From Colwellia psychrerythraea 34H (lineage in GTDB: Bacteria; Pseudomonadota; Gammaproteobacteria; Enterobacterales; Alteromonadaceae), in assembly GCF_000012325.1 (NCBI RefSeq), contig NC_003910.7, positions 3,162,001-3,226,000 on the forward strand: DNA of 64,000 nt, read 5' to 3'. The notes beneath the pieces were generated by a model. That model was not told where the DNA came from. It saw nothing but the letters and a program-made list of their open reading frames with translations, and did no database searches. Below, one piece after another: positions 1 through 8,143 of this stretch. Position 1 is the stretch's first letter, and the number at the start of each line of letters is the position of its first letter. A program made the translations under genes and the position numbers.

Positions 1-489
1 TGCACCGTAATTTGTATCTGACGCCACATTAAATTCTGATTTTATCTCAATCATTTTATTGAACTTATATGAAAGGCCTGCTCCAAATAATACTCCTCCA
101 CTTGAGTCGTCTGAAAAGTTATTTGTAATTGGAACTGCCGTTACATCACTACTTTGGGAAAAATAGCCTAGTTTTCCTATAAGATTAAAATTCCCGATAG
201 GATATGTATAAAGTGCTGAGAGTGAAATTGCATCACTATCGATTGAGTATTTCACATTAGACTTGGTCGTGTCATAACCACCTAGATCTAGATAGCTTGC
301 TTCAACAGCAAACGATGAGTTTATTTTGTACCCCAAGTGAACCTCATAGCCTGAATTATATTCAGACTCTCCAGCTAAGTCAGTTTCAGCACTTAAAACT
401 GATGCACCTGCATAATATCCTGATGTATCAGCTAAGACACTTGTTGTGAATAGAGTACCTAAAATGGCAGATATAATCCTTATTTGCAT
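1..489 (-). CDS. OmpA-type outer-membrane beta-barrel protein, C-terminus cut by window edge
   Basis: An open frame runs leftward from an ATG at 489 to the window edge (163 codons, no stop). It starts MQIRIISAILGTLFTTSVLA, a clear signal peptide ending in a plausible LA-D cleavage site. The mature part alternates polar and aromatic residues and contains YYAGASVL, GYEVHLGYKI and AVEASYLDLG, the pattern of an 8-stranded OmpA-like porin. The protein should sit in the outer membrane; its ligand is unknown. It lies 66 bp from the end of the next leftward gene and could share its transcript. The 3' end is missing only because the window starts here. Confidence 0.75.
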   Translation of the reverse strand, partial: MQIRIISAILGTLFTTSVLADTSGYYAGASVLSAETDLAGESEYNSGYEVHLGYKINSSFAVEASYLDLGGYDTTKSNVKYSIDSDAISLSALYTYPIGNFNLIGKLGYFSQSSDVTAVPITNNFSDDSSGGVLFGAGLSYKFNKMIEIKSEFNVASDTNYGA

Positions 490-555
490 TTATTATTCCT
501 TTAGTTAATTAAATACTACAGTTTGATTTTAAAGTTAACGCCTCTGAATGACTTG

Positions 556-1236
556 TTATGTTCGATGAGCACCAACTTCAAAAAACTTCACTTTCTCAGA
601 GATTTGCTTTAACACCCATGGAGGAGTAATAACTGAAATATTAGTTACTCCCAATTCTATGAGACTATCCAAGGAATAATACCAACCTACATATCCTTTA
701 TTGCCATATAGGTTTTGATAATATTCTGATTGCCCTAAAGAAGATATTTCACGGTTAACATTTATTTTTTTATAAAATTGGATTTCTCTTTGACTTGATT
801 TTTCAATATATTTTTTTACTTGTTTTTGCTGATTTTCAGGTAAAGTTGATATTTGAGAAGCAATATTAGCTAAACCACCATGAAACCCAACTATTCCTGT
901 GTTACTCAAGATTTTATTTTTACCTGCGGGAAATACGTAGTTAGCGCATGATGAAAGACAATAATCTAAAACCTTAACGTTTAATTGGTTTTCAAAAATA
1001 AACTCGGCCAAATCCATGCCGTTATTAACGTCACCGCCTTTGCTTTTAATCACTACAGTATCAGTAGTTTGGTGGTTTTCTTTATATAATGAAAACAATT
1101 CAATATTGGCTTCTTTACGTATTCCACCATCATAATGAATTTCATTTCCCTGAACAAAAACACTTGTTATTTCTTCAGAGAAAACATTAAACGATAATAA
1201 TAGCGATAATAAAACCACTTCTCGTAGATTCAACAT
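556..1236 (-). CDS. Exported ClpP/crotonase-like protein (COG3904-like)
   Basis: 226 aa. A signal peptide (about residues 1-20, ending VFS-EE) is followed by a ClpP-like fold. KSKGGDVNNGMDLAEFI matches the glycine-rich strand-helix of the fold, CLSSCANYVFPAGK around residues 93-106 carries the candidate nucleophilic serine, and GIVGFHGG gives the candidate histidine. This is the layout of predicted periplasmic ClpP-like proteins. Whether it is a peptidase or an inactive relative cannot be told. The ATG at 1236 is supported by an AAAGGAG Shine-Dalgarno six bases upstream. Substrate and partners are not evident from the neighbours. Confidence 0.7.
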   Translation of the reverse strand: MLNLREVVLLSLLLSFNVFSEEITSVFVQGNEIHYDGGIRKEANIELFSLYKENHQTTDTVVIKSKGGDVNNGMDLAEFIFENQLNVKVLDYCLSSCANYVFPAGKNKILSNTGIVGFHGGLANIASQISTLPENQQKQVKKYIEKSSQREIQFYKKINVNREISSLGQSEYYQNLYGNKGYVGWYYSLDSLIELGVTNISVITPPWVLKQISEKVKFFEVGAHRT

Positions 1237-1380
1237 ACTAACTCCTTTTAGTACATAACAGTTTATTATGTAGACGTCTCAGTAATAACGCCCGTTGTTT
1301 ATATTTGATTTACATTACATTAATATCACATAATTTCAATAGTTTAGAAACTGAAAATTTTTATTTTGTTAAAACTTGGA

Positions 1381-1404
1381 TATTACTGAGAAGTCTCAGT
1401 AATA
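1381..1404. promoter_or_regulatory. Perfect 11-bp inverted repeat (candidate operator) with an upstream half copy
   Basis: TATTACTGAGA and TCTCAGTAATA form a perfect inverted repeat around a 2-base centre, ending 6 bases before the SDR start codon. The half-site GTCTCAGTAATA occurs again at 1276-1287. The symmetry and the repeated half-site suggest a dimeric repressor site, for example of the TetR type, left from the original promoter. A hairpin acting on translation is an alternative. Confidence 0.5.
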
Positions 1405-1410
1405 TAAAAC

Positions 1411-1773
1411 ATGCAACCCAATACAATTATCCATATTATCAACACCCCCAAAGCAAACAACTATTTATACGCAGCGAGTAAAGCGGCAATTATTCAAATG
1501 ACACATCACCTTACTGCTGATTTAGTGAAAGACAATATAAACATTAATGCGATAGCTCCGGGGTTCTTCCTAAGTAAGTTAACTAAATATATTGTTAACG
1601 AACAAGAAGCACAATTTGATAAAAAAATGGTGCCAAAAGAGCGTTTAGGTCAAACAGAAGATATTGCTGACGCTGCCATATATTTATCCTCACAAGCATC
1701 AAGTTGGATGACGGGACACACATTAGTACTAGATGGCGGTGTTATTGCAAACAGTGGTTATGGTGAGTTTTAG
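1411..1773 (+). pseudogene. Short-chain dehydrogenase/reductase, N-terminal half missing
   Basis: The 120-aa frame matches only the C-terminal half of classical SDR enzymes: IIHII strand, YAASKAA catalytic Tyr-Lys motif (about residues 20-26), INAIAPGF, and the C-terminal SSWMTGHTLVLDGG. The Rossmann GxxxGxG cofactor loop and about 130 N-terminal residues are absent, and no matching coding sequence precedes the ATG. Normal family length is about 250 aa, so this is probably a deletion remnant fused to an upstream operator region. It is unlikely to be active, because NAD(P) binding is gone. There is no good Shine-Dalgarno. Confidence 0.75.
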
Positions 1774-1803
1774 ACGCTATGTTCTAAACGCTCAATTGAT
1801 TAA

Positions 1804-1953
1804 TTACTTTTTAAGTGCTTTCCATCTATATACTGCGTAAATAGTGACAATAGCTAAGACTACAGCGCCTAGTCCTGAGAAAAAACTACCAATAGTGGCT
1901 AGCTCGGCCGCTGAAATAGTTGTTGTTTCGGTCACTTTAGCGGTTACTTGCAT
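1804..1953 (-). CDS. Small single-pass membrane protein (49 aa)
   Basis: A 49-codon frame with an ATG at 1953 and an AAAGGATT ribosome-binding site about 7 bases upstream. The first 18 residues are Thr/Ala-rich and polar. They are followed by one hydrophobic helix (about residues 19-42) and a basic tail, RWKALKK, which predicts N-out/C-in topology in the inner membrane. I do not recognise a family. It sits between the SDR remnant and ptrB and is transcribed against both. The good start signal, clean transmembrane segment and positive C-terminus support it as a real microprotein rather than noise. Confidence 0.55.
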   Translation of the reverse strand: MQVTAKVTETTTISAAELATIGSFFSGLGAVVLAIVTIYAVYRWKALKK

Positions 1954-2186
1954 CGAGATAATCCTTTAATATAAGAGTACATAATACTGTTATAATCAGC
2001 ATCAATTAGAGTGCTGTTTTTTCCCAGTTTTTCATACATATAATAGTTACTAAATATTTTTGGCATACTATAAAGATAATTATCTGCCGTTAAAAGACTG
2101 TTTTGGTGAAACTTTGATTAAGATCATTAACAACCAGACAATTAATTAACAACATTGATATCACATCATTTACCTAGGAGCACTTA

Positions 2187-4301
2187 GTGCCAACATCTTC
2201 AGTTACATCAGATACGTCAAACAAAAACATTACCGCACCAATAGCTAAAAAAATCCCTCATAAAATGGAAATTCATAATCATCATCGTGTGGATAATTAT
2301 TATTGGATGCGTGATGACCAGCGTAGCGATGAAGCAGTATTGAAACACCTAAATGATGAAAATAACTATGCTGATGCTATGTTAGCCGAGCAAAAATCGT
2401 TACAAGAGTCATTATTTGAAGAGCTTAAAGCCCGTATCGTAAAAGACGATAATACCGTGCCTGAAAAAGATGGTAAATATTGGTATCACAGCGAAATTAA
2501 TGGTGAACAAGAGTATTCAAATTATTACCGTTCAACCAGCTTTACTGGTGAAAACAAAACTCTGTTATTAGATGTTAATGACCGAGCCAAAGACCATGAG
2601 TTTTATGATTTAGGGGATTTATCCATCAGCCCTAATGATCAATTAATGACAATATCAGAAGACATTGACAGTCGTCGTATTTACACCATTTACTTTAAAG
2701 ACCTGAACAAATCATCTGACTCTGACGACCCTTATTTACCCGATACGCTCATTGAAACTGAAGGACAAATTGTTTGGGCTAATGACAATAAAACCGTATT
2801 TTATGTAAAGAAAGACTTAGAGACCTTATTAGGTACGCAAGTTTACCGTCATAAATTAGGCTCGCCACAATCTGATGATGTTCTTGTTTATGAAGAAGAC
2901 GATTACAGTTTTTACATGAGTTTAGATAAGAGCAGAGATGACTCTCAAATTTATATTTGTTTACATGCCACTGAATCAACACATTATTTAGCACTCAGTG
3001 CTGATGAGCCTGATGGTGAGTTTGATGAGCTCTTTCCGTATCAAGAACAACACGAATACCATGCGGATAAAATGGGTGAACACTTTTATATTGTGACCAA
3101 TTTTCAAGCTAAAAACTTTAAGTTAATGAAAGCTGCTATCAGTCAGGTTCATGATATAAATAACTGGCAAGAAGTGATCCCTCACAGAAAAGATGTATTG
3201 CTAGAGGGTATTGAATTATTCCAAAACTTTACTGTGGTGACCGAACGTGAACATGGCCAAATTCGTTTTATTGTTCACACTACACAGGGTGAAAATGCAG
3301 GCCATCAATACCCTTTGTCTTTTGATGACCCGTGTTATTTTGCTTGCCTTGGTGATAACCCTGAGCCCAAAAGTACCACCGCAAGATTATATTATTCAAG
3401 TTTAACAACACCTGGATCTTTATTTGAGTTTGACTTAGCTACCGGTGAGCGAAAGCTGCTTAAACAGCAAAAAGTCTTAGGTGACTTTACCAAAGAAGAT
3501 TATCAATCCGAGCGTTTGTTTATTACTGCCCGTGATGGCACAGAAGTACCTGTATCCATTGTTTATCGCAGTGATACTTTTCAAAAGGATGGCTCTAACC
3601 CACTATTGCAATACGGTTATGGTGCGTATGGCATTACCATAGACCCTGACTTTTCCAGTCAAACGTTAAGCTTACTCGACCGAGGTTTTGTTTACGTTAT
3701 CGCCCATGTTCGTGGCTCAGAAATGTTAGGAAGAGAATGGTATGAAACCGGTAAAATGGCGCATAAACAAAATACCTTTAATGATTTCATTGATGTTACT
3801 AAAGCCCTAGTTGAACAAGGTTATGGGGCTAAAGATAAAATATTTGCTTCTGGCGGCAGTGCCGGCGGTTTATTAATGGGAGCTGTGGTCAATCAAGCAC
3901 CTGAACTATATTTAGGTATTGGCGCACATGTGCCCTTTTTAGATGTATTAACGACTATGCTCGATGAAAGCATACCGCTAACCACCAATGAATATAACGA
4001 ATGGGGTAACCCGAACGAAGCACAGGCTTATCAAAGTATTTTAGCTTATTCGCCCATTGATAATATTAGTGCTCAACACTACCCTCATATACTTGTCACC
4101 ACGGGGTTGCACGACTCACAAGTGCAATACTTTGAACCAATGAAATGGGTAGCAAAAATGCGTGAGTTTAAAACAGATGACAACTTGTTGTTATTTAAAA
4201 CAGATATGGAGGCCGGCCATGGTGGCGCCTCGGGACGTTTTAAAAGTTTAAAAGAAAAAGCCTTGGAGATGAGCTTTTTTATCTCATTATTACCAAAGTA
4301 G
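2187..4301 (+). CDS. ptrB: Oligopeptidase B (protease II), S9A family
   Basis: 704 aa, full length for the family. It is a serine oligopeptidase that cuts short peptides after Arg/Lys, normally in the cytosol. The N-terminal half is the beta-propeller lid (from about residue 80 to 420), opening with DNYYWMRDD, typical of S9A. The C-terminal alpha/beta hydrolase carries GGSAGG with the nucleophile at Ser558, Asp643 in LHDSQV, and His678 in AGHGG. The start is a GTG at 2187 with TAGGAG at 2175-2180, a good distance. There is no signal peptide. It appears monocistronic; no typical terminator is visible after the stop, only an 8-bp CTTGTTAT/ATAACAAG arm pair. Confidence 0.95.
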   Translation: MPTSSVTSDTSNKNITAPIAKKIPHKMEIHNHHRVDNYYWMRDDQRSDEAVLKHLNDENNYADAMLAEQKSLQESLFEELKARIVKDDNTVPEKDGKYWYHSEINGEQEYSNYYRSTSFTGENKTLLLDVNDRAKDHEFYDLGDLSISPNDQLMTISEDIDSRRIYTIYFKDLNKSSDSDDPYLPDTLIETEGQIVWANDNKTVFYVKKDLETLLGTQVYRHKLGSPQSDDVLVYEEDDYSFYMSLDKSRDDSQIYICLHATESTHYLALSADEPDGEFDELFPYQEQHEYHADKMGEHFYIVTNFQAKNFKLMKAAISQVHDINNWQEVIPHRKDVLLEGIELFQNFTVVTEREHGQIRFIVHTTQGENAGHQYPLSFDDPCYFACLGDNPEPKSTTARLYYSSLTTPGSLFEFDLATGERKLLKQQKVLGDFTKEDYQSERLFITARDGTEVPVSIVYRSDTFQKDGSNPLLQYGYGAYGITIDPDFSSQTLSLLDRGFVYVIAHVRGSEMLGREWYETGKMAHKQNTFNDFIDVTKALVEQGYGAKDKIFASGGSAGGLLMGAVVNQAPELYLGIGAHVPFLDVLTTMLDESIPLTTNEYNEWGNPNEAQAYQSILAYSPIDNISAQHYPHILVTTGLHDSQVQYFEPMKWVAKMREFKTDDNLLLFKTDMEAGHGGASGRFKSLKEKALEMSFFISLLPK

Positions 4302-4429
4302 AGAAGAAGTATTAACGTTTGATCTTGTTATACGTAAAAGTGCTTTGTGTACTTGCGGATAACAAGAATACTTTAGCGCACCTTTTGTGTTAAACAATAT
4401 GGTCGTTACCTTTTGACAAAAGAAAAGAA

Positions 4430-4657
4430 ATGGAAACTAATGCCAGTAAAATAAGGAACTTGTTTAGTGAGATGATCCGCTCTGGCATTACCGACAAGAC
4501 CATTAGAAACGTTAATTTATTGGTCGCAGAAAATATTATTGCTGGTGCTATAGAATCAATTCCTGATATGGCGATAGCGCTAAATGAAATTTATTTAGAG
4601 CAAGGCTCCATTGATTTTTTTGATATTTTCTTTAATAGGGTTGCCACAACAGCTTAG
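4430..4657 (+). CDS. Hypothetical helical protein (75 aa)
   Basis: 75 aa, predicted mostly alpha-helical and acidic, with no membrane segment or signal peptide. Residues 1-30 are polar; the rest alternates Ile/Leu with Asp/Glu (ENIIAGAIESIPDMAIALNEI). The ATG has a purine-rich AAAAGAAAAGAA upstream rather than a textbook Shine-Dalgarno. I do not recognise the family. It lies 128 bp after ptrB in the same direction, probably with its own promoter. Coding is supported by length and composition only. Confidence 0.5.
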   Translation: METNASKIRNLFSEMIRSGITDKTIRNVNLLVAENIIAGAIESIPDMAIALNEIYLEQGSIDFFDIFFNRVATTA

Positions 4658-4940
4658 TCTTTACTTCGATAGTCTTTGTGGTGGAGTTATAATGTCTCAT
4701 ATTGAGTTTTCACGATAAATGCAGCAAGTACACAAAGGCCGATAATATTTGCCTTTGTATGACCTCTGTCTCCAACGTGTCGCTAATTAATGAGTTGAAT
4801 ACACTTTGAGTAAACCTAGCTAAAAACTAGAATGTTTATTGTTCTTAAACAACTTTCAACCAAAGTAATAATTTTATCCTTGGTTTTATTCTTAGTTTTT
4901 GCTATTGCTAAGTAAACGAATTAACGTAAAGGAATTACTT

Positions 4941-5315
4941 ATGGTATTGCCACAAACGGATACAATAACTGCGGTTGATAAACAACAAATTAAACAGGCC
5001 TCTAATGCCGCACTTGCTTCAATTTTAAACCTCACTTTTTTGCCAGGCATTGCCTTTATTTGGTTAATACTAGCAATCAAGAATATGCCACCAAACAGCA
5101 TAAGTCATTATCACGCAAAATTAGGTATCAAGCTTAATATTATTGCCTTTATTGCCCTCGGTGTTGTTTCAGTGTTGATGGTAATCTTAGGTGGCTTTGA
5201 ATCCGCTTGGACTTGGGTTTATGTTATTACTTACTTTACCTTTGTACATACCACCTTTATTATCTTAGCCGTTTGGGCGCTGACGCGTGCTTGGTCTGGA
5301 TTAAAGTTAAGGTAG
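4941..5315 (+). CDS. Small inner-membrane protein, three transmembrane helices
   Basis: 124 aa from the ATG at 4941, preceded by AAAGGAATTACTT, a good ribosome-binding site. A longer frame starting at 4899 lacks one. After a polar 25-residue N-terminus there are three hydrophobic stretches: about 27-46 (FLPGIAFIWLILAI), 60-82 (LNIIAFIALGVVSVLMVIL) and 88-112 (TWVYVITYFTFVHTTFIIL). The C-terminus is short and basic. I recognise no domain name with certainty; it looks like a conserved integral membrane protein of marine Gammaproteobacteria. No operon partner is evident. Confidence 0.65.
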   Translation: MVLPQTDTITAVDKQQIKQASNAALASILNLTFLPGIAFIWLILAIKNMPPNSISHYHAKLGIKLNIIAFIALGVVSVLMVILGGFESAWTWVYVITYFTFVHTTFIILAVWALTRAWSGLKLR

Positions 5316-5378
5316 TTAAACGTACTCGTTAAGTACTCAAGTCAGTGACAACTGTAGCATAATGATTGGGGCTAATAT

Positions 5379-5443
5379 CATCTCAATAGCCCCTACATTA
5401 AAAGCCTACAATTTTTGGAGTTTATTGGTGCAATAGCACGACT
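5379..5443. repeat. Dispersed intergenic repeat, family A copy 1
   Basis: The stretch around CAATAGCCCC, TTAAA, GGAG and TTTATTGGTG reappears with the same order and spacing at 10902-10965. Both copies lie in intergenic DNA near the ends of convergent genes. They are too diverged and short to define an element, but similarity over about 60 bases is unlikely to be chance. The remaining intergenic bases up to 5519 show nothing. Confidence 0.45.
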
Positions 5444-5519
5444 GTTATCATATCTTGGACACAGTCAGTAATAATAATTACCAACGAACAGAGTTCTCAA
5501 TCATTGCGAGCAAGAAGGT

Positions 5520-6668
5520 TTACTTTATTGGATAAACGTACTTTATCCAGCTCATCATACGAAATAATATTTTTCGCACCATAGAAGTATGTAAAAAATC
5601 TCCTTTAGGGTTAAAAGCGACGGCTTGACCTTGAACCCCGCGTGGTAAATTGTAATCATCCAAGTTTTCTTCTAGTTCTATTATTGCAATAGTAAAACCG
5701 TGAGTTGCTAGGCTGCCTGCACCTCTTAGTACGCCATTACCTTGGTATTCACCTTCAGCCATTGCCGGTAAAATTTCAACAACCTTACCTTTAAAAACGT
5801 GTCCAGGTACTGCATCTAAAATAACTTCCGCGTCCAAGCCCTTCTCTAGCCGTAGTAATGAATTCTGCCATATACGGGCGGCAAATCGGCGTTTCTCGGT
5901 GGGAATAAAGCTCATCACCGGACGAAGAGCTAATATACCGGCTCGCATTCCGGGTCTAAGTGCTACTTGGGTCGGCATGCCATCAACTGGAGCACGAACA
6001 AAAGTACGTTCAAGATCTAACTGAGCTCTGTTTCTAGCAGCCTTTAACTGAGCAACTTGAGTATTTTCACCCAAAATATTCGACTCTGTTAATAAGCGGA
6101 CTTTTCTTTCAGTCGCTTGAGCTGAATCGAGACTTGCCAGCGCGGCTTCATAAAACTCTCTTCTGTTATCCAGTTCTTGTTGAGTAAAAGGAGAGCTTTC
6201 TCCACCTTTTAAGTGCCCTTCCATATAACGATAATAGCTTGCTTTGGTTCTGTCTTTATTTGCATCAGCTTTTGCAACTTGTCCTGTAGCAGCAAGTAAT
6301 GCTTGGTCATTTTGCAGTACTTGATTTTTTGCTTGTTCTACCGCAGCGTCAGCTTTTTCTAATGCTATTGTTTGTTCCTCGTTATACAAGGTAAACAGCA
6401 CGTCACCTTTTTTAACTTCAATATTTGGAATAACATCTACAGACTTAATATTACCCGCAACTAATGGTGTAATGGGGATGGTTGCAAACACTTCTTTGCC
6501 GTATTTAGCATAGGGATGTAAATAGTTCATAATAATCATAATAGAAGACAGTAGAACTACGCCGCCTAAAACAGCGGTTGGTACTGACCATTTGTTTAAT
6601 GGGATCTTAAACGTTTTGAAAATAGCCACACATAGAGCGGTGTAGGTTAAAATAATGAGCATATCCAT
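5520..6668 (-). CDS. HlyD-family membrane-fusion protein (YiaV/YibH type)
   Basis: 382 aa. Two N-terminal transmembrane helices (about 4-20 and 28-50) are followed by a biotinyl-lipoyl-like strand (NIKSVDVIPNIEVKKGDVLF), a long coiled-coil hairpin (about 95-210), and a second half-lipoyl and beta-barrel (VRAPVDGMPTQVALRPG). This is the architecture of periplasmic adaptor proteins. In E. coli the same pair, a DUF3302 protein plus a HlyD protein, is yiaW-yiaV and yibI-yibH. The gene starts 2 bases after the DUF3302 stop, so the two are translationally linked. No pump or outer-membrane TolC is nearby, so the transported substance is unknown. Confidence 0.85.
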   Translation of the reverse strand: MDMLIILTYTALCVAIFKTFKIPLNKWSVPTAVLGGVVLLSSIMIIMNYLHPYAKYGKEVFATIPITPLVAGNIKSVDVIPNIEVKKGDVLFTLYNEEQTIALEKADAAVEQAKNQVLQNDQALLAATGQVAKADANKDRTKASYYRYMEGHLKGGESSPFTQQELDNRREFYEAALASLDSAQATERKVRLLTESNILGENTQVAQLKAARNRAQLDLERTFVRAPVDGMPTQVALRPGMRAGILALRPVMSFIPTEKRRFAARIWQNSLLRLEKGLDAEVILDAVPGHVFKGKVVEILPAMAEGEYQGNGVLRGAGSLATHGFTIAIIELEENLDDYNLPRGVQGQAVAFNPKGDFLHTSMVRKILFRMMSWIKYVYPIK

Positions 6669-6670
6669 GA

Positions 6671-7018
6671 TTATATCCCTTTGGTTTCTTTAATTTGGCT
6701 ATTAGCTAGTAATTCGACCTGCTTTTGTAGTTCAAGAATATCTAGTTCTAATTTGCTTGTTTTGATATCGCTATCAGAGGTATGGTGAACCATACCCCAA
6801 CCGATTCCTGGCTTGTACAAGGTCGCCCAAATCCATAAAAACGGCCAAATAGCACCTAAAGTAAATAAACTGATCCAACCGGCAACATGAATTGCATCTT
6901 GATGGGGATGTTGACGGTGAACTGCAATTTCATAAGGGATATCGTGTACTACGATGATTCCGTAAAACAGCACTAAAATAACAAAAAACACTAAAAATAA
7001 TGCAAAATAATCTAACAT
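6671..7018 (-). CDS. DUF3302 inner-membrane protein (YiaW/YibI type)
   Basis: 115 aa. An N-terminal transmembrane helix (about 1-24) precedes HQDAIHVAGWISLFTLGAIW, the signature block of DUF3302, which runs into a second helix ending WPFLWIWATLY. The C-terminal 35 residues form a polar probable coiled coil (LELDILELQKQVELL). It is always found beside a HlyD adaptor in enterobacteria and is so here. Its role is unproven; it may anchor or gate the adaptor. TAGTAAGGAGTATAAA-type purines (AAGGAG) precede the ATG at 7018. Confidence 0.85.
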   Translation of the reverse strand: MLDYFALFLVFFVILVLFYGIIVVHDIPYEIAVHRQHPHQDAIHVAGWISLFTLGAIWPFLWIWATLYKPGIGWGMVHHTSDSDIKTSKLELDILELQKQVELLANSQIKETKGI

Positions 7019-7120
7019 TTTATACTCCTTATTGAAGCCTTTAAATTTGATAAAAAGAACTCACAACGTTATTTAAAACTTTCGCTAAAATTCACTTCAA
7101 TACTTACATTCACAGTCAAA

Positions 7121-7876
7121 TTAGAACTTGAAAATTAGCCCTATAATAAGACCGTGGGTGACGGTGTCATATTGAAAGTAATCCACTTGCCCTTGATGCC
7201 CTTCGTCATAATCCACCCAAGTGGCTTTATATTTCATATCTAAGGTCATCAGCTCACTAATTTCGTATTGCACGCCCGTTTGTATTGATGAAGTAAAATT
7301 AGCTTCATAACCACCAATATCGGCTTGTGCAAGAAACGTCCACTGCTCATTAATATCAGCTAACCACCTAACACCAACAACGGCATCAATCCAACCAGCT
7401 TTAACATCCCGATTGAGATCATTTCCAGGTAACTGAGACAAAGCAATACCCGTGCTAATATCATTATCCCACCACCGAACACCGGCAAAATAATCTAAAG
7501 TGCCCGTCGATAATTGAGTTCTATACATACCTAATCCTTCAAGAACTCCTTGGCGTACTCCAGCAGTGACTACACTGCCATTTTTATTTGTTTTTTTGCC
7601 ACTCAAGTCCATATAGCCGTAATCTAAAGACATACCCCAACCGGAATCATGGTGAGCTTCAAAGTGAGCCATAGCTGCACTGTCTAAATTATTTAGAATA
7701 GTGTCAAAATCGACATCAACTCCTACCCCATCCACACGACCAAGACTTGCATCTCCATCGATACTGGTTACCATGACATAGGGCTCTAATTGAAAGCTCC
7801 ATTCATCGGCGACGCTGTCAATGGGAAGACAGGCGATAAGACAAACTGTTAATACATTATTTACGATGATATTCAT
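7121..7876 (-). CDS. Outer-membrane beta-barrel protein
   Basis: 251 aa from the ATG at 7876, which has GAAGGG seven bases upstream; an in-frame TTG at 7891 overlaps that site and is less likely. A signal peptide (about 1-22, SVADEW) is followed by amphipathic strands ending in GLIIGLIFKF, with a C-terminal phenylalanine as expected for BAM-assembled barrels. DYGYMDLSG and YFAGVRWWD are typical aromatic girdle segments. It is the first gene of a probable operon with the DUF3302/HlyD pair 100 bp downstream, so the three may form an envelope conduit. The family name is not certain. Confidence 0.7.
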   Translation of the reverse strand: MNIIVNNVLTVCLIACLPIDSVADEWSFQLEPYVMVTSIDGDASLGRVDGVGVDVDFDTILNNLDSAAMAHFEAHHDSGWGMSLDYGYMDLSGKKTNKNGSVVTAGVRQGVLEGLGMYRTQLSTGTLDYFAGVRWWDNDISTGIALSQLPGNDLNRDVKAGWIDAVVGVRWLADINEQWTFLAQADIGGYEANFTSSIQTGVQYEISELMTLDMKYKATWVDYDEGHQGQVDYFQYDTVTHGLIIGLIFKF

Positions 7877-7961
7877 TGTAAAACCCTTCAAAAATATGTT
7901 TGCTAATCACTTTACTGGTGCATGATAGTCGTGTTTATTCACGGTTAGAAATGAATAAAAG

Positions 7962-7984
7962 CAATGGCACTATAAGTACCATTG
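7962..7984. promoter_or_regulatory. Candidate LysR-type operator upstream of the barrel/DUF3302/HlyD operon
   Basis: CAATGG and CCATTG form a perfect 6-bp inverted repeat around an 11-base centre, with further symmetric positions inside. The centre contains ACTATAAGTA, the same 10-mer found in the sulfatase/LysR intergenic palindrome at 9812-9832. It lies about 90 bp upstream of the barrel-protein start, a normal LysR activation distance. The shared core suggests both promoters answer to the same regulator. Confidence 0.45.
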
Positions 7985-8084
7985 ATAATCCACATTGCAT
8001 TATTTAGTGTTTGAAGCTATTAAACAAAAACCCTAACTAGAGATGACAACTTTGTTAGTACTGACTATCCAAAATTAGGAATAA

Positions 8085-8121
8085 AAAAGTCCACTTTAAA
8101 ATTGATTCAAAGTGGACTTTT
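8085..8121 (-). terminator. Rho-independent terminator of the sulfatase gene
   Basis: A perfect 13-bp stem (AAAAGTCCACTTT / AAAGTGGACTTTT) with an 11-base loop. On the minus strand it is followed by a run of T residues. It lies 23 bp after the sulfatase stop and separates the sulfatase from the barrel-protein operon. Confidence 0.85.
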
Positions 8122-8143
8122 AGTGTTTCAACATAAAAATTTG

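Noticed and set aside
2779..2994. 71-codon frame antisense to ptrB
   Set aside because: Shadow of a certain gene; Cys/His/Leu-rich composition typical of antisense frames.
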